Shown here: piece after piece, positions 13,201 through 18,785 of the stretch | Numbering within the stretch: the stretch's first letter is position 1 | Layout: every line of letters begins with the position of its first letter | Assembly (NCBI GenBank): GCA_937877545.1 | Contig: CALFJE010000003.1 | Span: forward strand, 1-21,780 | DNA length: 21,780 nucleotides | Direction of reading: 5' to 3' | From: an uncultured Selenomonadales bacterium | GTDB lineage: Bacteria > Bacillota > Negativicutes > Selenomonadales > Selenomonadaceae | The notes under the pieces: generated by a model | What the model saw: only the letters and a program-made list of their open reading frames with translations | Told to the model about the DNA's origin: nothing | Databases searched by the model: none | Position numbers and translations under genes: made by a program

Positions 13201-16200
13201 ACAAGCGGCGCACCCGTTTACGACGCCGAAACGCCGACCAAGAAACTCGCCGACCTGGCGGTAAGCGGCAAGACCTACACGCTGACAGGCAAAACCGACC
13301 CGACCGATATTAAAACTGTCAATGTGGCGACGGGCTCTGCGGTTGATACCGACTTCACGACGCAAATCACGGCTCCCAGCGGCAACGTAACCGTCGACGG
13401 CTCCGCTTACACCGGCACCACCGATTTGACAATAGACACCGACGGCACAAGCTCCACGCTCACGACCGGCACGGTTACGCTTGAGCGGGGCGCGTCCGTA
13501 GCGTTGACGGGCGGCAACACCGTTGCGGCGACGGCGGGCGACGGCTTGACCGTAAGCGCGGGCACGAACAATATAATCAGCGGCTTGAACAACGGCGACA
13601 CCTTCACTGTTGACGGCGCGACCTACACCGTTGGCGCGATAGGCGTGCGCAACGCAGACGACGAACTTTGGACGGCTAACACCTACACCGAGGGCATCGA
13701 CCTCAGCGGACTGGGTACCGACGCCAACTGGACTGCCCTCTTCGCAGTCAGCGGCGGTATTGTTGAAATTACCTCCTCGACCCTCCTCAATGGCGAAAAT
13801 GTCGTTATCGTCGACGACTTCGACAGCCCCACCAAGACTTACGGCACGCTGGCCAAGGGCACCGACAGTATTTATACCCTGCTCAAGCACGACGAAGACG
13901 ACACCTACAGCGGCATAACGGTCGGCGGCACCATTGCCGATATTGACGTTGAACTTGCCGCCGTAAAGATAACCACCAACAACGCCGACGGCTCCGAGTC
14001 AATCTTCACGGTTAAGCCCACGAAGACCGGCAACGATGATACCTTCCGCGTGGACGCCACCGGCAATGCACCGCGCCTCTACGACGTGGATGAGATTGAA
14101 CTCTACAAGGGCACGGTTGTTCCCGCCGACGGACAGATTATCAAAATCGCCGACGACGCCGAGGACGTAAACATCTTGACCGGCAACGGCACTTATACAA
14201 TCGGCTCCAAGACATTCGTTATCGACGGGCTCAAGGACGGCAATTATGCCAAGTTCAATCTTGACGACGACGGCGAAGTTGAATCGATTGACGACCTCAC
14301 CGAAGGCTCCACCGTCACCGTTGACGGCTCGACCTACACCGCGCCCGAAGACGATACCACGCTCCATTACACCGACGCCGACGGCTGGTATTTCGACGAT
14401 TACACGCTTGACGCTTACAAGGTTACTGTGGGCTCCGACGGCACGCTCAAGGTTGACCCCGGCGTCAAGTTCACCGACGTGGTTACGAGCGGCAGAAATT
14501 TGGGCGACGGCACCATCACGCTCACCAACGACCTTGACGATACACCCGTCACGATAATCAACAACGGCTCCGCGCCGCTTAAGATTGTTGACAACAACGG
14601 CGGCACTTTGGCTGAAAACCTCGGCAAGACCGACGGCGTCACGTTCAACGGCGAAGGCGCGACTGTCGACAGCTTATCCGACGTAAACGGCGCGACCTTC
14701 ACGCTCGATAAGGGCGAAAAGCTCACGGCGGGCGACGAGGCAACCGTTACTGTCGTTGACGACGATACCAAAGTCACGGTTTCCGACAGAGGCAAGACTC
14801 TCGACATTGACAGCGCGGCGACGATTACGGCTCCCGAAGGCACCAAGCTCAATCTCAGTCAGGACGACTACACCGTTAACGGCGTCGACTTCACGACCGG
14901 CGGCTCCGCGCAGGTTGAAGCTACCGCCAACGGCGTCAAGCTCGACCTGGAAGACAGCGCAGGGCTCACCGTCAACAATATGAGCTTGAGCGGCACCGGC
15001 GACGCCGCAATCAGCAATGACGGCAACGTCACGTTGACAAGCGGCGCGACCGCCTCCAACACCAGGGATAAGACCTTGACGATTGACGGGCAAGTCACGC
15101 TTGACAACAAGACCGTCAACACCGACGAGGCGACGCCCGTCACTTCCACGAAGGACGGCGTGGCTGTCGGCAATGCCACCTTGTCCGTAAGCGGCGACGA
15201 CGACGGCTATAAGATTAACATAACGGAAGGCGCAATCACCGGGCTTGAAGACATAGGCGACGGCGCAAGCATAAGCGGGCTTAACAACGCCACCATTAAG
15301 ACCAACGAGGCGGGCGACCTCACGGCGGGCGATAAGACCTTCACGACGACGGGCGACACCTCCGTAACTTACGGCGTGGCAAACGGCAATATCACTTCCG
15401 TCAGCGATTTGGACGGCACGATAAGCGGCGACTTCACAAGCGGCGTTACTATCGACGGCAACGAGCTGGAGCTCAAGAGCGGCAAAGGCTCCGAGGTCAG
15501 CGTCATTGCCGACACGGAAGACGGTATAAGCAAAGTTCAGACGGCTAAGGCGGACAGCTACACGCTCAACGGGCACAAGTTCGAGACCGACGAATCGGCG
15601 ATAACCTTCAGCTTGGACGAAGGCTCAATCGCGGGCGTCGAGGTAGCGGACGGCATGTTGGCTGTCGGGCAGGACGAAACCGACTTCACCATTAACGACG
15701 AGACAATCACGCTTGCCGGCAACAGGAACCCCGTCACGCTTGACATAAGCGACGGCGCAATCAGCGCGGTTTACGGCGTCAACGGCGAAATCGACGGGCT
15801 CAGCGACGCCACGGTTTACGGCTTGACAGACAAGACGACCGTCAACGGCAAGGCTGTCGATATAGGCGGCACGTCCTACAACGCGATAGTTGAGGGCGGC
15901 ACGGCGTCGAATATCAACGGCTTGTCGGGCGGCGCGACGATAAGAACCGCGCCCGATATGAATATCACCACCGACGAGGACGGCACCTTCACCGTCGGCG
16001 ACCAAACTTACAACATAACCGACACCCTCGACGGCTCCGTCACGTTCAGCACCGACGCGGACAGCAACTTGACGAACATCGGCGACTTCACAGGCTCGGT
16101 AAACGGCGCGGTCGGCGAAATGACGATAAACGGCGCGAGCTTCGCCACCAACGACGGCAACGTTACGGTTTCAAGCGACGGCGTGAATATCACGGGCGTT

Positions 16201-18510
16201 TACGGCTTGGTGAGCGGCGACTCAATCGGCGGCGACTTGGATAACGTTACGTTCCACATGCCCGAAGGCACTTTGACGATAAACGGCGCGAGCTACCTGC
16301 TTGAAGGCGACGAAGACGGCGTGACGCTTACGGGCAACAAGGTCGTTACGGGCTTGGCTAAGGACGCGAGCTTGACGGCAGGCGAGGCGGGCAGATACAG
16401 AGTCAACGGCAGCCGCTATCGCAGTAAGGACGGCAATGCGGTCTTCACGGTTAATCGCGACGGCGCGTATATGGTTGACCCCGCTCATCTGCCGATAATC
16501 GAGAGTACGCCCGCCGAGGATATTCGCGCCCGCAGTGACACAAGCAAGTTGTCTCTGCTGTCGAGTGACGCTTCGCTCAAGACGGGCGACGACATTGCCA
16601 GCGTAGTTGTTCGCAACGGCGCAAATGCCACTGTTGACGTGGACGGTGTCAACGAGCCGCTGATTGTCCCGACGAGCGGCAACGTCACGCTCCAAAACTA
16701 CAGCAACGACAACAACGCGGCGATTCAGACTTTCGAGTACACCAACCTTGCCAACGCGATTAGGCGCAACGAAATCCGGTTCGGCGACGGCGTAATGACG
16801 ATTGGCGACGCGGTTATCACGTACAACGCGGCGGCGGACAGTGTCGGCTCCACGCTTGCCAAGTTGTACAACGCGGTCGGCAAGGATCAAGCGGTCGGCT
16901 TCACGCATACGGGCGGCGGCACCATTAACGCCTCCGACGCGACCAAGGCACTCGTCCTCAAGGGCAACTACGCCATGAACACGGACGACACTCAAAAGAG
17001 CGGCGGCTCCACGCTCATAGGCGGCACGGGCAATGACACCTTGCTTATCGGCGGCGGCGACAGGGCTGACGCGGGCAACGGCAAGAATCACATTTACGTT
17101 ACCGACAGCAGCCTGCGCGACACCGGCGCAACGATTATCCTCAGCGACGGCTCCGACACCGTCCACAACTTCAGCAGCGGCTACACGGCGGCGAATGACA
17201 ATATCGTTATAAGCAACCTTGACGCTTTGGAGTTCAACTTCACCACCTCAAGTATGGTCATGCGTTCGGGCGACGCGCAGATAACCTTCAGGAATATGTC
17301 CAAGCCTTCCGATTTGGTCGAGAGCGCAGACCTCACCGCCGACGAAGCTTATCGCTTGAAACTCCTCGACGGCAGACGGACTTACAACGCGGCTGTTGCA
17401 AGGACGGGCAGAGATTTGGGCATTGCCGACGGCGAACAGGCGGACGTCTTCTTTGGCAACGACAGCGGCTTGAACTTCAGCGAATTCACGGGCATGGTTT
17501 CCGTCAACCTCAACGACGGCACAGCCCGACTCGGCAGCAAATCCGCGCAGATTTACGGCATAGACAAGCTGGCAGGCGGCACGGGCTCCTCCACGTTGAC
17601 GGGCGCGGCAGGTGAACAGAATACGCTTATCGCGGGCACCGGCACCACGCAAATTCGCTCGTCTTCGGGCGCAGACTTGATGGTCGGCAATACCGATTCG
17701 CTCAAGACCGGCACCACTACCTTCTACTACCTCGCCAATGACGGCTTCGACACGATAAGCAATTTCGACTTCATGACGGCAAGCGGCGATACGGCTTCCG
17801 ACTTGATTGACATAACCACCGCCAACGAAGTCACGGGCGTGAGCTTGAGCGGCTCCAATGTTGTCATGGCGATTAACAACAGCACAAGCGATTATCTGAC
17901 CTTGGCGCAGGGCGCGGGCAAAGACTTCAAGCTCAACAACCTTATCGCGAAGGTCGACAAGAATGTTGACTACGACGGCTTTGCAAATTGCTACGTGGCT
18001 GACGCCTCCAACGCCACGATGTCGGTCGGCGCGGATAAGGGCGACGCTCAAGTCTGGCTCAACGACAAGAATAACGGCTTGCACGGCACGTATTACCTCG
18101 GCGACATCAGAGTCCTCGACGCGACCAAGGCAACCGGCTCGAACATTTTGACGGGCAACGATTTGGACAACACCGTCATGGGCGGCACGGGCGCAAACAG
18201 CATCTGGGGCGGCTTCGGCTACAACAACGACTTGATGATTGGCGGCAACGGCGGGCAGAATTCCTTCTACTTCGGCTGGGAGAACGGCGTCGATACGGTA
18301 CGCGGCGCACACGACGGCGACGTTATCGATTTGACGACGCTTTGGGTTGACCACCTGGCAAGCTCGACGATAACCGCCAACGGCGCGGGCATCACGTTGA
18401 AGGACGGCTCCAAGCTTGAAGTCCAGAGCAACGCGAACATAGAATACAGATTGGCGGACGGCACCTACACTGCCGACCACAGCACGGGGCAATGGGTCAG
18501 GAAAGCATAA
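1..18510 (+). CDS. Giant beta-strand-repeat protein with C-terminal RTX-like motifs, 5'-partial
   Basis: The frame is open from base 1 to a TAA at 18508-18510, so at least 6169 residues are encoded and the N-terminus, any export signal and any anchoring domain lie outside the window. The TTG at 64 is only an internal codon. The protein is rich in Thr, Asn, Asp, Gly, Ser, Val and Ala. I count only about ten Cys, which fits an extracellular beta-solenoid or beta-sandwich-like repeat fibre. Residues about 411-3629 form eight 400-residue units, about 3630-4609 five units of about 195 residues, and about 4800-5490 short degenerate repeats. Residues about 5490-6169 carry RTX-like glycine-rich motifs such as GGTGNDTLL (residue 5674 on). 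Proteins with C-terminal RTX motifs are typically exported by type I secretion and fold on binding calcium outside the cell; that this applies here is inference. A strong terminator follows, so it probably ends its own transcript. The role is probably adhesion, biofilm or cell surface. An S-layer-like or phage-defence role cannot be excluded. The reading frame is certain; the function is not. Confidence -1.
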   Translation, partial: GATLTWANANINVEDGVTYTDLLALTNWTASSNVEDDIVINSSSAEGELVNGAKIYGVLERNGQGNYTLKNTNKNTNPNSVTVDGVTLTIETGYETVPFKLNNATLNTANGHKITGTVDSVAVGSMTFTPVDGNVFDVDDTDYQKTGAGLIRGDKIWYRDAASYAIPGTESNWHNLLKLTDNDTTLSLSGVTGNGVVVTDDLSTRKATLVYNSNTDAYTLSGSDIANVTLGTTTLNLNTNFATTITTGNATYTINSNSYTGNRLTVAATATNSSSLTAGTVSISSGGSVTATDDKAIAVTSGNGITAAASAGKWTTIGGLTAGDIFTIDGTSYEVLNDGKKFAKLDSNGGYLLYDGNISDEGTLGYEDILNGTFGTVVALDANGNLDLTQRLGNDGYTALVVGLTNGTADPTKDVATLTYSDSAGYILSNGGGAVNELKTISLGTAVRTFTTELEKTLTTSTGAYTINGQSLTARSALTLETAANSVTLTGGTVALNASGTVATSGGTITASDTSGSSITVNVDDGTITIGALETGDVFEFGGTTYTMTAIGLTKGDNLVKSITDSAITTAQLNAEDWQTIMQAPGGVVSIDANTAGDVMLVDTTASPARKYGTLTKSGGEYTFTQDGSDKLTDITLSGVKINLDAACSGATIRMGTATLTPIASDTFTADATGTYLSLGNVTRIDLTAGIINAAANIPINVNNRRITATSGDMTVGIIDDNGTSKVQIGELNVGDTFTVDSTEYRMTTAGLYDTTNQQTVDSGVYDSNTRFVVEDAASGTVITVDSNGVLDLTNKLTMTNNTAQVVGLDESTGEADPTKPIATLTYSDANGYALSNPGGYSSELKSVKLSATVRGFTTAIDTTVNTTTAATYTISGKEFIGTNALTIAATSSGATLTGGTVTLNTDGSVDTRSGTITATAGSVNVATSGNVSISMLDAGDAFEFGGNTYTMTNIGLTNGNLVKTINNRYIATSGLSGEGWQAILQAPGGVMTITASTGNNTMIVADTTDATKSVKYGELTKSGGEYFFSKSDGTSNLSGVVLSGVKATLDENCAGVPITAGDANLTVTASEDFTVDTTASVVTLGNVTLINLTAGTINAEEGIPVVAGDHRIIATGGAMTVGFDSDGNVFVGALNENDTFSVDGTNYRMTTAGLYDTDNSKLVTSGVSVDLTTFTIDGFSSDVVLALGENGVLDLRSKLGDDGYTARVVGLTATGDADPTKPVATLTYSDTNGYTLNNAGSNSSDLKTIRLSSTVRNLTTELEAGVNTAAPNTYTINGKTFTGTTVMTIAAAKDSAALTYGTVTLNTSDSVDTSTNTTSNTIAATNGAITVNVSNNTVTIGGLNDGEVFTVDNTSYTKTNIGLISGNTLKDAGTSVTVASLAEDWTAIKQAAGGALTIDTNTASDLTVVDTTTDPTNAVKYGTLTRSGGEYTYTASNGNNLTSITLNGVKANLDSTCAGATITAGTATLSAQATGVFTVNATATPLTLENVTSISLTAGTVNANQNIPVTVNGKTITATSGAMTIGIVGDKVQVGDLNRGDTFTVDNKSYEVTAAGLYDAANNQLITPSTSTNTTALSSDMTTFTVDDAVTGTVIAVDSNGVLDLTTKLTMTNNTALVVGLDASGNASPTSPIATLTYSDSDGYTLSNGDSNLTELTAVKLSAAVRNFTTAIDTTVNTTATGTYSINAKTFNATDNLTIAATSSGATLTGGTVTLNTDGSVDTTEGTIESTNGTISVAVTDDAITIGALNAGDTFTVGNSSYTMTTIGLTNDDRVKDDVTDSVTIADLANGWQNLIEASGGVLSIDSSTGSDLLVVATTADPTKSVKYGTLTKSGDTYTFTKEGTANLSGVTLSGVKATLDRSCANATITAGSVTMTVTASQDFTVDATSSIVDLENVTAVNLTAGTIQADEGVTVTANTRRVTATSGAMTIGIVDGKVQVGDLNPEDTFTVGNTEYRMTTAGLYDTTNKQMVTAGVYDNNTRFVVDDAGTGTPTAVVTIDSDGVLDLTGRISGTSAKVVGLDSSGDADPTKPIADLSYSDSTYTLDNAGTNVNELKSVKLSATVRNFTTAIDTTVNTTATGTYSINAKTFNATDNLTIAATSSGATLTGGTVTLNTDGSVDTTEGTIESTNGTISVAVTDDAITIGALNAGEIFTFGGTSYTMTNIGLKNDDHIKDVTDSITTAELSGEGWQLLMEAPGGALSIDSSTGSDLMIVATTDDPTKSVKYGTLTKSGGEYTYTKTGTANLTGITLDGVKATLDKTCAGATITADGATLTATATNDFTVDATGTNLTLENVTAINLTEGTINAPADVQVTAKTQRITASNGDMTVGINKDTGSVEVADLDIGDTFSVGTTTYTMTAAGLYSSASQQLVAPSTSTNTTALSSDMTTFTVDGAGSQSIIAVDANGNLDLTTKLGSDGYTALVVGLTGGNPDPTKDIATLTYTDAAGYTLTAGSDIDELESISLGTAVRNLTAAINTTVTTASGNYTVNSKPFNGRNALTIATAANDATLIGGTVTLAQSGTVATPEGTIAATTGTVIVDVTDDVVTVGALNSGDVFTVDNTAYTMTAIGLKNNDLIKDVDTSVAVNDLANGWQTTKEIAGGVLSINTSTESDVLLVDTAATPEKKYGTLTRSGDEFTYTQSESGSDKLTSITLEGVNATLDKACSGVTITVEAGDNDVTLSVTATTDFTVNAKTTPLTLDNVTAISLTAGTVQAERDIPVTAKARRITATSGDMTIGINGNGNVEVADLNPGETFTVGTTIYEMTAAGLYDTTNKQMVTAGVYDNNTRFVVDEAASDVVVLPLNSDGVLDLTSKLGNDGYTALIVGLDNNGNPDPTKPVATLSYTDANGYELTVPDDDFGELKSIKLGSQVRKFNTALETTVTTSTGTYTVNDKSFTARNALTIETANSNATLTGGTVTLNVNGSVTTPDDTITSTAGTVTVDVSDDAVTIGLLDAGDAVQVNDTTYTKTTIGLTNDNLIKDVDTSVAISDLANGWQTMEQAPGGAATIDKTTGSDILLVDTAASPARKYGTLIKSGGEYTYTKTGNNLSSLTLDGVKVNLDKACAGIPITAGTATFTVAASDNFSADATSTPVLSDVSAVTLTAGTINAPSNVPVTANNRRITATSGAMTIGIVNIEGTDKVQISGLNNGETFTIGNTAYEMTTAGLYIAANNQRVMEGLSSDMTTFTVDDEVTGGVVALDSEGVLNLSSELGSATALVVGLDSEGNADLTKPVATINYSAGTGYELTDAQSNFNELDLITLKDIRTFTTELNTTLNTSTGTYTVNGKSFNASRALTITTGKDSATLTNGTVTLATDAEVAVLATTVKSDAGSITVDVSGTTVTLGELNAGDRFTVGEDSYVMSNIGLTNGDLLREGLLTSITLTDLAEGWTAIKQAPGGALTLDATITDSNLPVYDTETNPTSPVKYGTLTKSGNVYTFTQENGNNLSNITLDGVKVNLDKACAGVTINAGDISLSVAASEDFTVDDSGDAIKFENIEAITLSAGTINAPSNIPVTANGNRITATSGDMTVGINDEGKVQIGDLNAGDTFILGDNTYEWTSAGLYDAANNLIVTEGVSENAATLTVDDMDTEAVVAVENNTLDLTAQTANAGVFVLDGNDKPEKKLADLTVNGTRKTLTADTDAVNADNAVSEIQNVNVNAGDNLTVDFTTTVNAPSGTVTVNTKSYNGTTDLVIDSDGETSTLNKGTINLNQTTKTAQATNDTTALTVTNGSFSAAATNGKFTTLEGVDVTEQFTFDDKNYTQTDLGLMRDGTIREDLTGTTVDLTKLESQSWSNLLAPVNATLNLGGVSQDAIVYNNADYPSEKLAGLTVDGNELKLSGTSIAEGAIQTVAVDTGSDFTVDFGTQISAPSGTVTINGDDYVATTAVAVDTKGKTKDTTVYSGTITLTDGSAQATNDDTALTVTGTVNARAVAGAFTRLEGLSIGESFTFGGSTYTQTNLGLMREDNTVANKLTSETVNLTNLSVETWNDFLAPDNKVLDLSGVSAAVPVYDTVPPTEQIASVTAKNGKLTLSGTSGASALIETVNIDGETNWTIDFPATVNAAGSATVNGTPYALHEGGDGFVIIGDGTTSTLYNGMADLTAATPSVTADKTVSVTNGEIFVDVTAGNLVSVGGISSGETFTIDTDAYNMTDFGLMKGNTICETLNDSDVTVAELDAATWENVLAPTNSELNLTDVTEDALIFDSMTAPTKDLAMLTVEGNSFMLNADDNFEAGAIATVDVPADSNVVVDFAAQIKAPSGTLKVNNDSYSATTAVVVDTGGKNRDTTLYSGTITLTNGSAQATNDDTALTVTGTVNAVASAGKFNKLTGLDVGESFTFGGQSYTQTAPGLMSDGKLVEDFSETVDLTTLGSADWNDFIYPTAGTLDLSTVTSGAPVYDAETPTKKLADLAVSGKTYTLTGKTDPTDIKTVNVATGSAVDTDFTTQITAPSGNVTVDGSAYTGTTDLTIDTDGTSSTLTTGTVTLERGASVALTGGNTVAATAGDGLTVSAGTNNIISGLNNGDTFTVDGATYTVGAIGVRNADDELWTANTYTEGIDLSGLGTDANWTALFAVSGGIVEITSSTLLNGENVVIVDDFDSPTKTYGTLAKGTDSIYTLLKHDEDDTYSGITVGGTIADIDVELAAVKITTNNADGSESIFTVKPTKTGNDDTFRVDATGNAPRLYDVDEIELYKGTVVPADGQIIKIADDAEDVNILTGNGTYTIGSKTFVIDGLKDGNYAKFNLDDDGEVESIDDLTEGSTVTVDGSTYTAPEDDTTLHYTDADGWYFDDYTLDAYKVTVGSDGTLKVDPGVKFTDVVTSGRNLGDGTITLTNDLDDTPVTIINNGSAPLKIVDNNGGTLAENLGKTDGVTFNGEGATVDSLSDVNGATFTLDKGEKLTAGDEATVTVVDDDTKVTVSDRGKTLDIDSAATITAPEGTKLNLSQDDYTVNGVDFTTGGSAQVEATANGVKLDLEDSAGLTVNNMSLSGTGDAAISNDGNVTLTSGATASNTRDKTLTIDGQVTLDNKTVNTDEATPVTSTKDGVAVGNATLSVSGDDDGYKINITEGAITGLEDIGDGASISGLNNATIKTNEAGDLTAGDKTFTTTGDTSVTYGVANGNITSVSDLDGTISGDFTSGVTIDGNELELKSGKGSEVSVIADTEDGISKVQTAKADSYTLNGHKFETDESAITFSLDEGSIAGVEVADGMLAVGQDETDFTINDETITLAGNRNPVTLDISDGAISAVYGVNGEIDGLSDATVYGLTDKTTVNGKAVDIGGTSYNAIVEGGTASNINGLSGGATIRTAPDMNITTDEDGTFTVGDQTYNITDTLDGSVTFSTDADSNLTNIGDFTGSVNGAVGEMTINGASFATNDGNVTVSSDGVNITGVYGLVSGDSIGGDLDNVTFHMPEGTLTINGASYLLEGDEDGVTLTGNKVVTGLAKDASLTAGEAGRYRVNGSRYRSKDGNAVFTVNRDGAYMVDPAHLPIIESTPAEDIRARSDTSKLSLLSSDASLKTGDDIASVVVRNGANATVDVDGVNEPLIVPTSGNVTLQNYSNDNNAAIQTFEYTNLANAIRRNEIRFGDGVMTIGDAVITYNAAADSVGSTLAKLYNAVGKDQAVGFTHTGGGTINASDATKALVLKGNYAMNTDDTQKSGGSTLIGGTGNDTLLIGGGDRADAGNGKNHIYVTDSSLRDTGATIILSDGSDTVHNFSSGYTAANDNIVISNLDALEFNFTTSSMVMRSGDAQITFRNMSKPSDLVESADLTADEAYRLKLLDGRRTYNAAVARTGRDLGIADGEQADVFFGNDSGLNFSEFTGMVSVNLNDGTARLGSKSAQIYGIDKLAGGTGSSTLTGAAGEQNTLIAGTGTTQIRSSSGADLMVGNTDSLKTGTTTFYYLANDGFDTISNFDFMTASGDTASDLIDITTANEVTGVSLSGSNVVMAINNSTSDYLTLAQGAGKDFKLNNLIAKVDKNVDYDGFANCYVADASNATMSVGADKGDAQVWLNDKNNGLHGTYYLGDIRVLDATKATGSNILTGNDLDNTVMGGTGANSIWGGFGYNNDLMIGGNGGQNSFYFGWENGVDTVRGAHDGDVIDLTTLWVDHLASSTITANGAGITLKDGSKLEVQSNANIEYRLADGTYTADHSTGQWVRKA
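4996..5216 (+). repeat. 221-bp perfect direct repeat, copy 1 (offset 1200 bp)
   Basis: This stretch is identical base for base to 6196-6416, exactly 1200 bp downstream at the same place in the next long unit. Identity stops abruptly on both sides: the preceding bases differ (cggct versus cgacc) and the following ones too (ggtt versus tgtc). Elsewhere the units differ at many synonymous sites. It lies in half A and encodes the segment from RNFTTAIDTTV to the TISVAV strand. Confidence 0.95.
6196..6416 (+). repeat. 221-bp perfect direct repeat, copy 2
   Basis: This is the second copy of the block at 4996-5216, in the following 1.2-kb unit. The same half-A segment at about 2540-2750 is similar but carries many substitutions. 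The perfect match is therefore specific to this neighbouring pair and suggests recent gene conversion or unequal exchange. Confidence 0.95.
10888..13827 (+). repeat. Five tandem half-size repeats (about 195 residues each)
   Basis: Related anchors of the form PTKKLADLTVNG start at 10888, 11491, 12073, 12655 and 13234, and a B-like anchor (PTKTYGTLAKG) is at 13828. Unit lengths are 603, 582, 582, 579 and 594 bp, half the period of the preceding zone. Each unit contains APSGTVTVNxxSY, a STLxxGTITL strand, FTFGGxxYTQTxLGLM, a Trp (QSW, ETW, ATW, ADW, ANW) and usually an LAPxN turn. The conserved Cys motif of the long units is missing. The second and fourth units are more like each other than like their neighbours: 11770-11813 and 12937-12980 are identical over 44 bp, 1167 bp apart. 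Confidence 0.88.
14400..16480 (+). repeat. Degenerate short-period repeat zone
   Basis: The long periodicity breaks down here and is replaced by short recurring strands of the form T-h-N-G-x-x-Y/F. Examples start at 14869 (YTVNGVDF), 15445 (VTIDGNEL), 15559 (YTLNGHKF), 15685 (FTINDETI), 15835 (TTVNGKAV), 15988 (FTVGDQTY), 16120 (MTINGASF), 16273 (LTINGASY) and 16396 (YRVNGSRY). From 15445 on, spacing is about 38-51 residues. Between them run glycine/aspartate-rich turns such as SGLNNATI, DGLSDATV and NGLSGGATI. The zone edges are approximate because the repeats fade in and out. Confidence 0.7.
16990..18290 (+). repeat. Dispersed RTX-like glycine-rich motif clusters
   Basis: Three clusters are seen. 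The first begins at 17020 with GGTGNDTLL, a match to the RTX nonapeptide G-G-x-G-x-D-x-hydrophobic-x, followed by GGGDRADAGNGKNHIYV. The second, at 17575, is GGTGSSTLTG with AGTGTTQI and GADLMVGN. The third, at 18181, is GGTGANSIWGGFGYNN followed by MIGGNGGQNSFYFG. They are separated by about 120-180 residues, and several lack the Asp expected for calcium. This is therefore an eroded or variant RTX region rather than a long uninterrupted parallel beta-roll. The family (hemolysin-type calcium-binding repeats) is established knowledge; binding in this protein is inferred. Confidence 0.75.
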
Positions 18511-18532
18511 TCGGCAACAAGTAACCTCTTCG

Positions 18533-18570
18533 GAGTCTCGGCGGCAACGTCGAGGCTCTTTTCCTTTCTT
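18533..18570 (+). terminator. Intrinsic terminator of the giant repeat-protein gene
   Basis: The arms gagtctcggc (18533-18542) and gtcgaggctc (18549-18558) pair over 10 bp with two G-T wobbles. The loop has six bases and is followed by a T-rich tract (ttttcctttctt). It lies 22 bp after the TAA of the giant gene, so it most likely ends that transcript. Confidence 0.85.
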
Positions 18571-18608
18571 CCCGCGCAAAAAAGGAATCAAAGAATCATA
18601 TTTGTAAA

Positions 18609-18640
18609 CTACTTTTCTTTGAACGGGCAAAGAAAAGTAG
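18609..18640. repeat. Perfect 13-bp stem-loop, extragenic palindromic element-like
   Basis: The arms ctacttttctttg (18609-18621) and caaagaaaagtag (18628-18640) pair perfectly around the loop aacggg. The right arm continues into caaaagaaagcccgcc. Only a weak T-run is nearby, so it does not look like a simple terminator. I recall similar paired actttTctttg / caaagaaaagt motifs between genes in various bacteria, but have not checked this; the family assignment is tentative. Confidence 0.7.
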
Positions 18641-18650
18641 CAAAAGAAAG

Positions 18651-18663
18651 CCCGCCTCGCGGG
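18651..18663. other. Short GC-rich hairpin
   Basis: The bases cccgc, ctc and gcggg form a 5-bp stem with a three-base loop. It lies 10 bp after the 13-bp stem-loop and may belong to the same element. It is weak evidence on its own. Confidence 0.45.
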
Positions 18664-18712
18664 GGCGTATTGTCCGTTACCCGCACCGATTGATAATTTT
18701 CAAGTAGTGACG

Positions 18713-18744
18713 CCGGCGGAATTTGCATCACGCAAATGCGCCGG
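18713..18744. other. Interrupted 12-bp stem-loop
   Basis: The arms ccggcg-ga-atttgc (18713-18726) and gcaaat-g-cgccgg (18732-18744) pair as two 6-bp helices around a small internal loop, capped by atcac. It sits just before the second terminator. It could be part of a small structured transcript or of the same extragenic element. Confidence 0.65.
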
Positions 18745-18748
18745 CGGC

Positions 18749-18777
18749 GGAGCCGCCGTCCTTGGCGGCTCCTTTTT
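18749..18777 (+). terminator. Second intrinsic terminator, directly upstream of the valS promoter
   Basis: A perfect 9-bp stem (ggagccgcc at 18749-18757 and ggcggctcc at 18764-18772) with loop gtcctt is followed by five T residues. It isolates valS from upstream transcription. It could instead be the end of a short transcript starting after the first terminator, but I see no clear promoter for one. A role as a leader attenuator is less likely, because a good promoter lies downstream of it. Confidence 0.85.
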
Positions 18778-18785
18778 ATTCCTGT

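Noticed and set aside
17248..18630. Reverse-strand open frame of 460 codons opposite the C-terminus of the giant gene
   Set aside because: It lies antisense to a clearly coding frame with strong codon bias. C-ending codons on the + strand suppress stops on the other strand. The protein is Val/Ala/Arg-rich with no recognisable domain.
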